Assembly: GCA_946803715.1 (NCBI GenBank)
Contig: CAMPET010000009.1
Coordinates: 1-64,000, forward strand
From: Beroe ovata
Taxonomy: Eukaryota > Ctenophora > Nuda > Beroida > Beroidae
DNA length: 64,000 bases
Direction: 5' to 3'
In this document: positions 13,401-24,050 of the stretch, piece by piece
Numbering within the stretch: the stretch's first letter is position 1
Layout of the letters: each line of letters starts with the position of its first letter
The notes under the pieces: model-generated
The model's input: the letters and a program-made list of their open reading frames with translations, nothing else
Database searches by the model: none
Told to the model about the DNA's origin: nothing
Program-made: the position numbers and the translations under genes

Positions 13401-16333
13401 CTTAATTACCAATTAGCAATGATGACCGGATTGGACCGAATTTCACGCGATGTTCATTTAACCATCGAAAAATCGTGAATTCTATCCAAGTGTTGGTTTC
13501 ACATGTAAGATGGACAAATTCATAGAAAATTTGATGGCGGATTTCTCAACTAAAATTTCAAATTACCCCTAGGATTACTATGTAATCAATAAATTAGCTT
13601 CGTCAATAGGTACAAATCAGCGAGTACCTATATTCTGCACATTTTTGAAATTTTTGTTTGGACTTCTTGGATACAGCAGTTCTATTATAGACTTCTTTCG
13701 TACACAAAACGTCTGTACCAATGAGAAGAAGACATAGAGTCTTGCCAACGTTTGAGATAAATACACCTTTACTTTGATCGTGACCCACAGAGGCAAATAC
13801 ATGATCGGAAACAAGCTTCCACAATCAATTAACTCTCAAACATCTACCGCATGCTCTTCCTAATAAGGTAATTACCTAATTACGTAATCATCAAGGGAGA
13901 TGGATGCTAGATTCACCGAAATGTGGTGTAATTTCCGGGAAGATTATACTGCAACCCACATCTCGGCGACCTGATATTGTGCAGCGAGATTTTCTACAAA
14001 GGAGAGTAATAATTTCAAGTACACGAAGTACCTACAATTATAGAGGAGAATCTATATTATATGTTGAAATAGGAGGGATCTACATTGCTTATAGAACCAG
14101 GGAAATGGTATTTCGTTCGGCTGCTTCATCCTTTAGACGGTTTCCATGTATGGTGTAGGGCGTGGCAGCAAAACATGTCTAGAGAGGAGCGACGAATTGT
14201 CTCCAAATTCTGCCAATTCCAATGTCAGGAAGATCCCATGATTGTGATCCTCAACATTTGCATTATGAATAAGCTGAGCACTGATAGATGATGAGACAAT
14301 GGATAGTACGATTAACCATGTGCAAATGAACACACGCGTTTCATTGAACTCAGTAGCAATTCAATATGGAGAATATTAATACTTGAACTAATATTGTGAG
14401 TCTGGTTGAGGGTCGTTTGTGTGTCTGTGTGTGTGTTTGTGTGTCTGTGTGTGCTTGTGTGTGGACTGAGTCTGTGTGGAATTGTCTATGTTTATGTGTC
14501 TGTCTAAGTGTGTGCTTGTTTGTTTGTCTGTGTGTGATGAATGTCTGTGTGTGATGATTGGTAATAGAAGAACGGGCATATCACACTGTTGTGCAAGATT
14601 ACAGACATGTTCATTGACTGATGTAGCAATATTATCATCATCAGAGTGATGCTAATGGCTATTTAATGCTCCAATAGTTGCAAACTTTCCATGACCACCT
14701 TCATGAGACCCAAAAATGAGTAAAGTATAATATCTTACACCTTGCAAGACTCCCTTGATAATTATTTATGACCCACCACTCTACTTGAACTTTGTGTGGG
14801 ATTGTCTGTGTCATGAAACCATTATGATCTCGCCTAAAATGTTGAATGGGAGATTAGCCTGGCTTGAACTTTTGTGTGATAAAGCCGAACATTGGAACCA
14901 CCATAACAGTGTCCGATCAAAATTTCTATATCTGGAGATTGGAGTAGGTATTCAAATTTGTACTTTCTATGAATCTTCTACTTTCTATAAATTGAAACCG
15001 CTCCTTGATGGAGAATAAAGCACTCACCACAAGCCCATAAGTCCACTCTCTTGCCATATGGATTCTTCTTGATAACCTCGGGAGCAAGGTAACCTGGAGT
15101 ACCAGCAAAACCTAGTGGGAAAACCACCGTGAGTTCTTCAAAGTCGGAGCACAATTATTGCTTCAAGACAAAATCGTATTACAGGGTCCCATTTTTATCT
15201 TTTAATGGTAGGTACTTGAGTGATGAAAACTTTAACCATTACCCAATACCCATACTTTCTGCCCAATGAATATTCAGCGACCCCAAATTTTCAATCAAAG
15301 ACTTTTATCATTTCATTCAAGAATATATGAAAGGCAACATTGAGCCAAAGCATTCACGAACATAAGGGTTAAGTAATATTGTTCATTTGGGTCACGAACT
15401 CAATTGATGATGTCAAATTGAACATCTTCATGAATCTTTAACACACATTTATCCCTTGTTACAACCTCTAAGGAGCAGTTTACCAAAAATGAGAACAAAA
15501 CTTAATACCTATTGGGGTACTTACCAAACCAATATGTTTTTTCATTTGACACTTCAACAGATAACCCAAAGTCAGCAAGCTTTATCTTGGCATCTTTGTT
15601 CTTGGATGAAAGAAGGAGATTCTCAGGCTTTATGTCACGGTGAACAACGTTCATACCATGGCAGTATTGAACACTTTCCAGGATCTGCTGCATACATACA
15701 CTGAAGCACAAGGGTGTGTGAAATTTTGACCTCAGTGCCCCTGTAGGCAAAATATAGCAAATTCAACCTACTTGTAAATTCTTGTGATGAAATCAAATCA
15801 TAGGATGAAACCTACCTTGCATCTGCCTCAGAGAAGTATTTTCTGTTGCATATCTCTTCAAAAAGTTCCCCTCCAGTCACCAGATCAAATATCAGATATC
15901 TTGTTTCTTTCTCAGTATAAACATTATGAAGTCGAACTATGTTTGGGTGGTCCAATTTCCTACAGATTCTTTCCTCCCTTTCAATACGGCGAATAGCTGA
16001 TAGTGGTTGACAAAAGTAAGCAAGGGGTATATTCTCAAAAGAAATATTGATTGTACAGTGCCAAAAGTTTGAGATGCTTCACCTTTTTCATTAGCATAGC
16101 TGACATGAGCTATCTTGACTGCATATTCATTTTTAGTTGATTTATGGGTGCATCTTTTCACAACACTAAATGAACCCCTGAAATAAGGTCACTATAAGAT
16201 TGTTAATGAGAAGTCAAAGATAGTTTATTTAATTTCCTCATTCTCAAAAATCCATTTGATCCTAGGTACTTCCAACATAAACTCACTTCCCCAATTCTTC
16301 AAATACATCATAGTTTTCTGAGAATGAACTCAT
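7475..16333 (-). CDS. CAMK2: Ca2+/calmodulin-dependent protein kinase II, complete
   Basis: Fourteen phase-consistent exons give 475 residues: 16333-16287, 16177-16083, 15996-15816, 15700-15525, 15111-15028, 12239-12145, 11326-11285, 9982-9902, 9486-9360, 8540-8469, 8382-8277, 8120-8029, 7876-7765, 7592-7475 (TAA). Start chosen at [20 protein letters not shown], the usual CaMKII N-terminus. Kinase landmarks: Gly loop GKGSFS, lysine K37 (YAVKI), HRDIKPEN (D130), DFG (D151), APE segment ([10 protein letters not shown]). The autoregulatory segment has [20 protein letters not shown], with T281 at the Thr286 autophosphorylation position and the calmodulin-binding stretch after it. After a short linker (from about 310) the C-terminal association domain ends in the family motif region ([21 protein letters not shown], then WLNIHYHKS). 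The family forms holoenzyme rings that turn Ca2+/calmodulin signals into Ser/Thr phosphorylation. All catalytic residues are intact. Which vertebrate paralogue it resembles most cannot be said; it looks like a single ancestral-type gene. Confidence 0.97.
7660..7696. repeat. Short direct repeat (attcctgatctata)
   Basis: Three adjacent copies of a 14-bp unit in the last intron of CaMKII. No function is apparent. Confidence 0.7.
9640..9925 (-). repeat. Tandem repeat duplicating a CaMKII exon end and its splice donor
   Basis: On the minus strand the real end of exon 8 (…CCCTGGATAGCG then GTAAGT, exon limit 9902) is followed by a tandem array that reuses the same sequence. A close copy of the last ~27 exon bases plus donor recurs at about 9789-9820 with an intact GTAAGT, and again at about 9671-9702 where the GT has become TT. 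Between them, further minus-strand GGTAAGTA sequences recur roughly every 15-60 bp (near 9649, 9715, 9770, 9835, 9855). The unit length is about 105-120 bp. Confidence 0.85.
9983..11284 (-). other. CAMK2: CaMKII intron 7 (1.3 kb)
   Basis: Separates the 42-bp exon 7 from exon 8. It holds short open frames on both strands (for example 10727-10918 and 10796-11128) without splice or family support. I see no gene inside. Confidence 0.6.
13246..13346. repeat. CA-rich microsatellite
   Basis: Imperfect (CA)n with interspersed aacaca and gcaca units. It produces artefactual cysteine/valine-rich open frames on the minus strand. Confidence 0.85.
14416..14560. repeat. GT-rich imperfect microsatellite
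   Basis: Interrupted tgtgtgtctgtgtg units in CaMKII intron 5. Low-complexity frames across it are not genes. Confidence 0.8.
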
Positions 16334-16740
16334 TTGAGCTTGCTGTAAGAATGTGCAGACCCAATGTTTCTGAAGTTTTCAATGCTGCTTGGAGAATATA
16401 ACCATCTTCTTAACAATTGAAGAGCTGTTGTAAAAAAGTCACTACAATAATACAATTTAACTAATAATCAAATCTGTAATCAAATCGAAATAATTAAATC
16501 ATAAATACAAGACAACAATCAACAAATGATGTCACTACGAATTTCGCACATTGGAGCATGGGGACCGATTATAATATAGGACACACACAATAAGACACAT
16601 GAAGTCATTAATGTCATAATGCTACATTGCATTGGAACAGTCATCACTATTACTGGTTTGCAGAATGACGTAGGAGTATTCGAAATACAAATAGATGCAG
16701 TGCAGTGGCGCAGTGCAGGAATTAATGTTCCTGCATTGTC

Positions 16741-16860
16741 TAGCGATGCTAGACCGCTGATGCAAGCCGCGAAGCTTCTCTGTCTGAGAATTTAAGTTTG
16801 AGCCGCGCGCGCGCAAGACGAAATTTTCGACAAGGTATATCATTGATCGACAAGTTTCTG
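16741..16860 (+). repeat. GC-rich dispersed repeat, copy A
   Basis: Runs from gcgatgctagaccgctgatg through ccgcgcgcgcgcaagacg to aaattttcgacaaggtatat. It shares both ends with copies near 16922, 56797 and 57263, all in the same orientation. Confidence 0.8.
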
Positions 16861-16921
16861 CCGTGCTTTACGTGGCGCACATATTTTGTGCGCAATGCCT
16901 GGCGCGCGCAATATAAATACC

Positions 16922-17055
16922 TGGCGATGCTCGGCCCAGCTGATGCGAGTCGCAACACGGCGCGGGCGAGCGCCGCAGGCCGCTAGTTTAAAATAATTTG
17001 CGGCGCGCGCGCAATGAAATTTTCGACAGGGGCTATTATCGACAGCCGCAACATT
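16922..17055 (+). repeat. GC-rich dispersed repeat, copy B
   Basis: Begins ggcgatgctcggcccagctg, continues through aatttgcggcgcgcgcgcaa and ends tcgacaggggctattatcga. It matches the copy at 57263-57372 closely and lies about 470 bp before the CKAP5 start codon. Confidence 0.85.
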
Positions 17056-17525
17056 TTTCAGAAATTAGTACTCACTACTCGGATTTATGCTGCAATTTGT
17101 ATTAGAGAAATTAAGACTCAACTAGAATTGAAACTAGAAGCAATATTCAGCAATGAATTTCATCAATTTAGTTTAAATGCTGCTTCGAGGATTTTTGATT
17201 CAATTATTCATGTCACATGGGAGGAAATATTATTTTGGGCTGCCTACCCCTCATCAAGTCGAATTCGGTTCTATGGTAATGCTGTCATGATAACTTTATC
17301 AGCTTCTTATTTATAAGTTCAGGTTATGCTGCCTATCAGGCATGCTCTGTGGCAATTAACTTGCTTTTTAGTATCATTAAAAGCCATGAATGGAAAGGGC
17401 TTCCAATATAGCCCTATCTAACCAGCCTTTTTACTGTCATGGACAGATACTAGTTAGACAAACAGATTTACCTCTTTTTTCATCAAGTGAACTGTGAATT
17501 ATTTCTTCAAATACCAGACTTGCAG

Positions 17526-20500
17526 ATGGCAGATGATTCGGAATGGACAGGGCTTCCAACTTTGGATAAATGTTTACATAAGGTATGGATCTTCTTATGA
17601 TATGGTGCAGCCACACTTGATAGACAATCGTTGTTGTAAATATTGATAATGGTCCATCCTCAAGGTTTGGAAGGCAAGAGTTGCTGGCTATGAAGAAGCA
17701 ATCAAGGAGTTCCAGTCACTGAAAGACAAACCAAAGGACCCAAAATTTGATCAGGTAAATTATCCTTGCCTTTTTTGATTTATACAAGATAAGTGATGAA
17801 TTTAGAATTAGAAGAAAATTTCTGGTATTCCTCTGGTTGCGAACTCAGACAATTGAAACAGTGGTTAGTCTTCAATTGTCTGAGTTCGCAACCAGAGGAA
17901 TACCAGAAATTTTCTTCTAATTCTAAGTAACTATGCGACTCTTGAAAATAACCCCACTCCAAGTGATGTATTGTAGTCCAAATCATGATATTTCCCTCAG
18001 TATGTGGGGAGCATCAAGAAGTTCATTATTGACTCAAATGCAAACAGTCAAGAGAAAGGGTGTGCAGCTGCACTTATGTTCATGACACATGCTGACTGCG
18101 CTAAGAAGTGAGTTGAATTGTTATATATAAAGAGAGCCTGGACCTGGAGTTGAATTGTTGTAACGATAACTGTAATTAAAACACTGCTATTAAGCTTCTG
18201 AGTCAATGCTCAGAGTAACTTCAAAAATTACACTCCAACAAAGAGGATGTTGTATGAATGTGAAAAAGGGCACATACCTATCTTTGTGATACGCCTTATG
18301 TACATCTGCTCTACAAAGCACACACTTGTCAGGCTTCTGGGAATCTGGGATGTCAGTAGTAATACACAATACACATTACACTTATGCTGTGGATATTGTA
18401 CCACTTAATTCAAAATCCTGTGTAATGTAAAATGACATGCTCGTTACATGACACTTCTTCTCCTTGCAACATGTACATTATGTATGCATCAATGACAGCG
18501 ATTGTAAGAATTTATGTAATACTTATGCAATATGTGACTATTGATTGCAGCTGGGTTTGTGTAACCATGGAATGGTAAGTGCAGCGATAGAAACTCATAA
18601 TTATACCTGTACTTATGCCATACATCCAAATGAATACAGTGTACAATTTACTGGAATACACAATGATACCATATCAGGTTTCTTATACCTAAGTATGTGA
18701 CTGGGAACAGCCAATGGGTGACAGCCATGCATATCAGCAATCTGGGCGTCGCACCAAAAAGTTATTTCTTGAGAACAAGAATATGTCCCTGATTGTTATC
18801 TGGCCCCCGCCCTCCGCATGCAGCGTGAAAAAGTGTACAGAAAGTCTAGCTGAGGGGTGCATCCTGTAGCGTACCGTACACTGCCATGCTCAGTTTATCC
18901 CATCCAAATTCCCCGACTGGGAATAAAATTCCTAAATTCCTCACTTAATGTGAGCTAAATGAAGGCTTCCTAACTCACTGTGTGACACACACAGGGTAGT
19001 GAGAGATGTTGTGTCTGGGATAGTAGCAAAGGGACTGAACGGTAAACCCAAGACAAAGGATATCTGCGGGGAGATAATGCTGATGTGTGTCGAGATTGAG
19101 GCGGTGACCGATGCCAGAGAAGAGATGCTGGAGGGTAAGTCTGTCCAGAGGTGTGCCAATAAAAATGCAACAAAAGTAGAGGTTCATTTCTCAGCTTCTG
19201 ATCGGAGTTTCTTTATTTTATTTTGGCACACCCTGTATTTGGTAAGTAAGAGGGAGGGTGATAGGATGGTAGGAGATAGGGTATTATACTTGGGGGGATT
19301 TGAGATACTTATCAAAACTAAATGGGATTTTAGATGATGATGGAGAATGGTATGATTAGGGAGGGGTCACAAGCACGTGACAGTGTTCCTTGATTTTCAT
19401 TGGCTGTATCCATGTATTTCTCTATTTACATTCTCTATTAACAATCAAATCTTGTATATGGGTGAATTCATTCGGAGGTGAAATTCAATGGGACTGAACG
19501 TCGTAGCTTTCATCAGGCGGGAAATTTCGAGATAAGATACTTCTTTTTCCCATTCAAATGTCAATTTGTTTCAGCGTTTTCAAGCAAGCAGCCCAAAGTG
19601 GTAGCAGCCGCTGTGAACATAATTACTCAGTGTCTTAAGTAAGTAAAGTGTAACAAGTCATATGTTATTAAAGTGTAACATTTCGAACTGTGAATAGATA
19701 TACATTAGGGCGAACCAAAAAAACCCGAGTTTCTCCAATCAANCCTCAAAAAGTTGGAAAAAAGGGCGCACCCTAGTGGTCACAAGCACGTGACAGTGTT
19801 CCTTGATTTTCATCGGCTGTATACATGTATTTCTCTATTTATATTCTCTATTAACAATCAAATCTTGTATATGGGTGAATTCATTCGGGGGTGAAATTCA
19901 ATGGGACAGAACGTCGTACCTTTCATCAGGCGGGAAATTTCGACATAAGATATTTCTTGTTCCTATTCAAACGAGTTTGTTTCAGCGTTCTCAAGCAAGC
20001 AGCCCAAAGTGGTAGCAGCCGCTGTTAACATCATTACCCAGTGTCTTAAGTAAGTAAAGTGTACCAAATAATATGTTATTAAAGTGCAACATTGTGAACT
20101 GTGAATAGATATACATTCGTTACTCTATAGAGTTGAGCTGACAAAATTCGTAAATAAGTGAGAGTCTGAGTCGTTTGTACTACCGCAAACACTCATTAAT
20201 TAACTCACTTCTGTTTAAATTGTATATTATATCTGATGCAGACATTAGACAATATGTAATGCGAGTGTTGATGATATGCAGTCATGTGTGCAGAATGTAC
20301 CGTGTAGTGTGTACATTTTACATTGTACACTGTACATTGTCCAGTGTACACTGTACATTGTACATAGTGCTAGAAATGACTCATGCTTATGAAATCATGA
20401 GACTTTAGAACAACCTCTGGAACTTTTCTGACATACAATAACAAACACAGTGATCTTACACTCGGGAATTATTGAAGTGCCCTATGATTAAATTTTAATC

Positions 20501-23500
20501 CGTGCGCATTATAACAATCGCATAACAATTCGTGTATTCCCCCTACACAATACGTATCCTAACGTGTCGTAGGGAAGCCTTGCATGAGGGCACAGGCATT
20601 CCTATAGTGTTCACATCTGAGGAGTATATTAGAGATTGGTATTATTGGGGTCGCGATTTCTGTGACACTTCCACTGTGTTAAAACCTATCAGTTTTCAGT
20701 CGTCAATCACCGGTAAGTACTTAAGTGAAGGAGATGAGGGGTCTCATAGTTGTTGAGAAATGAGCATTGAGATATGTGATAGACCCCCAATAAAGCAAGC
20801 CTAAGCCTGTTTTGAACATAACACTCCTGATCAAGTGATACTGATAACGATGATAACGTGATGTTTTATCTTTATCAGTTGCACCAAGTTTCACGTTATG
20901 ATTTCACCGTACACTTGACCAAAAACATAAACTAAACAGTCAACAAGGGAAACTGTAATTGTATCCCGAAAATTGCCACAACTTGTAACAGACTCGCTTA
21001 AATGTAACGCGCGAGAGTTTTTCTGCAGGAATGATTCCGCGCAATGATTGAAAACGCGCATAATTTGCGCGCGTTATTATTGAGCGCCATTTTTGGCGGC
21101 GCCATCGGATATTTGAATGGTTTTTGAGTAACGATTGATTACGATATTGGTTGTCGAAGACGCTTATTGTTTGATAAGTGACAGCGTGTTGATTCACTAA
21201 TGTTCCTGTCAGAGGAAATAGCGCAAAAATTTGTGAGGCAAAACTACCAGGTTCGACCGGGGATTGAACCCGGGACCTTCTGCGTGTAAAGCAGATGTGA
21301 TAACCACTACACCACCGAACCTATGGACATGAGGCAAAGTTATCTCAATTTTCTCTGTTGAATGCATATGGGTGTCCAAATTCTCCCATTTCTGAATTCC
21401 ACTTAATTGGGGTAATTGGAGAAGTTTCCGAGTTTCCCAACCGAAGTTTCAATTATAAATTCAAGTTATCGATGAAATTTTGGCCGTATTGTGTCGACTA
21501 CAACGATAAAATTGACTCGATCCAATTCAAATCCTTGTAACGGTTCGGTGGTGTAGTGGTTATCACATCTGCTTTACACGCAGAAGGTCCCGGGTTCAAT
21601 CCCCGGTCGAACCTACAACTTTTGAATCTCACAACCACTCTGCGCGCTTATATCGACACTTTTTTCGCAGCCAGTTCGGGTCAAAGGTGTTTCCGATTAA
21701 GCCCCTAATTCAGAAGAACATATTGAAACCTGTTATGGAGCATAAAGATGGGAAAGTGAGGGATGAGGTACGAAAATAATAAATGTACACGCTACGCGGA
21801 GAAGCGATTTCTGTGCGTATCCAACCTCACATCAACCTCACATCAACTGAAACCCAATTTCAACAGGGCAAGGCATTGGTTACCGAGATGTACCGGTGGT
21901 TGGGTGATACGCTGGCAAAGCTTCTCCCTGTACTGGAACTAAAGGAAGTGATGGTGAGTATTTTCTGTGATCTTGTGAAATTTCCCCCAAAAGTCGTAAA
22001 AGTTAAAACCTGCGACGCGCGCTACGCTGAAATAAGTGGTTTGAGAGATGAGGATCGAGAGATTTTTCTGAGATCTATGATTATGATAGAGTACAACATC
22101 ATAAACAACACACCTATAATTATTATGATTAAAGTCTCTTGTATGATTCACACAATAATGACTTTCTATTTTTCATTTCAATGATTCACTTTGAGATGGT
22201 AATAGCATTATCAATGTGTGGAATGCCAGGATGAATCTAAGGTTTTGTTTTCCCTTCTTCCTCTCTTGAAAAAGTGGGGCATTGGTGTTTTTTCTCGTTT
22301 TTTGTCATTCTTGGAATTTCGTGGTTTTTGTTCATCATCTTTGTGTTATGTGCATGTCAGTTAAACTGGTAAATGATTATTGATTAGTTTAAAAGTTTGA
22401 TCAACAAGAACAAAAACTTTCGCAAGAATTAATTTCGTCTGATCTCCCGATGCATTTTTGCTCCAGAACTATTACGTAAGACTTGTTCACTTTCTCAATC
22501 TCATGTCTTCCTCCCTCGCCCCCTTGTTGTTCAGATCATGCTTATTTCCGAACGCTTGATGAGCATATATATCCACTTCTCCCGCGATAATATAGTAAAC
22601 ATTGTATACCACAAAATATGAAAACATTCAAACACAGAGAGCGACTCCAAACTGTTCTGACATGCATTGTACATTTGGAATGGAGCAGCACATTCACACA
22701 TTATGTCTGATGGACGAGAAAATTATCTAATTTCTTCCACTTAAATTTGTACCGACCCCCATCATGATGGTCAATACTTTGTTTCAACAGTAAATTCTGC
22801 CGAATGTCGATCCTTTGGTTTTATCTTTGAGTTTTTGCTTACTCATCGATATTCTCGTTTCCATTTTTCGTCATCCTAAGGAATCACCTTCCCTTTGGAA
22901 GGAGATTTCTGAGTATCTAAAGACGAGGGAAACTCTCTTCTACTCCGAGAGTCGAGAGAGCTTCATCTTAGCCTTACCCATACGAATACAGTATAATATA
23001 GCATGAGTATTATAATAGAACGTGTAGTAGAACATGATATGACGTGCTACCATATGATGGTAAACTGCGTACATCTTCTCCATCTATTTCTACAACGTGC
23101 ATGGCACAGTATAATAGTAAACACTGCTGATTTGTGTGGGCAGTCGTGGTGGGAGGGGAACTGTGAAATATCTGCTGGCAGATTACCAGATCTGCTTCAT
23201 TTGTGTGCAGTTTCTATCATCCGCGTATCCTCTCAATATCGTGATATCCGAGTTTTATATTCTTGTTGACACCAGTTTGACACAATCTTGACACCGGTTT
23301 GTGTTCCCCCTTTGTGTCAATGTCTTATGGGGACCGTTGAAAATGTTTAGACTCAATAGTATTTCTCTCACACACATATACACCCACACACACCAACACA
23401 CACACGTCACACACACACGCAAACATACAACATGTATCATGTTGTCATGACAAAATAGGGTTATTACAGTTGGACAGATCATTTCCAAAACACCACCAGC

Positions 23501-24050
23501 AAAACAGTATTATGAAAGTGTGTACATGTTTTACGTTTAACGACCTCCATGAAGTTCACTAATTTTAGCAGTGCTCCCACTTAAGATTTTAAGATGGAGA
23601 ACTACACAAATCTTTGACGAAAAGTTTCCCGATCTATTATACGTTTATATTTAGCCTGGGTAGCAGTTGAATGTGAACCGAATGTGAAGTTGCTATGAGG
23701 GAAAGGGAACACCCTTCTTACGGTTCTAGGTTCCTTTGCACATGAGGGTCTGAAATGATTTCACCTGATCTCGTTAGAGCGGTTAGTTTATTATGTGGCA
23801 CGCAATTTTTGCGGCATCCACGAAATGTAAGCGGGTTGGGGTTTAACGATCTTAGCACGACTTTTTTGAGTTGAGTTCTGGCATCGTTGCTAAGGATCTC
23901 AAGCTTTCCTAAAACATTTCCTTGTGTTTCAGTTGAAGGAGCTGGAAGAGGAATGGTCGAAGACAGAGAAAGGTGTCCCAGAGCGGTACACCCGGTCACA
24001 GCAAGCTAAGATGGAGGAGGAGGAAGAGGCTGGGATTGAGGAGGATGGAG
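17526..24050 (+). CDS. CKAP5: CKAP5 exons 1-9: first TOG domain
   Basis: Exons 17526-17582, 17665-17754, 18001-18107, 18995-19134, 19575-19638 (allelic copy 19986-20049), 20573-20588 (3' limit uncertain), 21675-21767, 21867-21953, 23933-24050. They encode residues 1 to about 257. Landmarks are VWKARVAGYEEAIKEFQ, FGSKVFPIKPLIQK and LKELEEEWSKTEKGVPERY, each matching the order in vertebrate TOG1. The last exon ends in an acidic linker (EEEEEAGIEEDG) before a G-rich minisatellite that starts shortly after the donor. Confidence 0.92.

Larger units (their letters stand above)
12240..15027 (-). other. CAMK2: CaMKII intron 5 (2.8 kb), largest of the gene
   Basis: Falls between exons 5 and 6, whose codons are split in phase 1 on both sides. 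It contains a CA-rich microsatellite at about 13246-13346 and an imperfect GT-rich tract at about 14416-14560. No nested gene is recognisable. Confidence 0.65.
16334..17525. promoter_or_regulatory. Shared divergent promoter region of CaMKII and CKAP5
   Basis: The start codons of CaMKII (minus, 16333) and CKAP5 (plus, 17526) lie head to head 1.2 kb apart, so both promoters and 5' UTRs must sit here unless there are upstream untranslated exons. The middle (about 16740-17055) is unusually rich in CpG and GCGCGC compared with the AT-rich flanks and carries two copies of a dispersed repeat. The bases just before the CKAP5 ATG (acttgcag) look like a splice acceptor, so a 5'-UTR intron is possible. 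Confidence 0.6.

Noticed and set aside
21783-22184. 133-codon plus-strand frame
   Set aside because: Only 21867-21953 is CKAP5 exon 8; the rest is read-through into introns beyond good splice sites.
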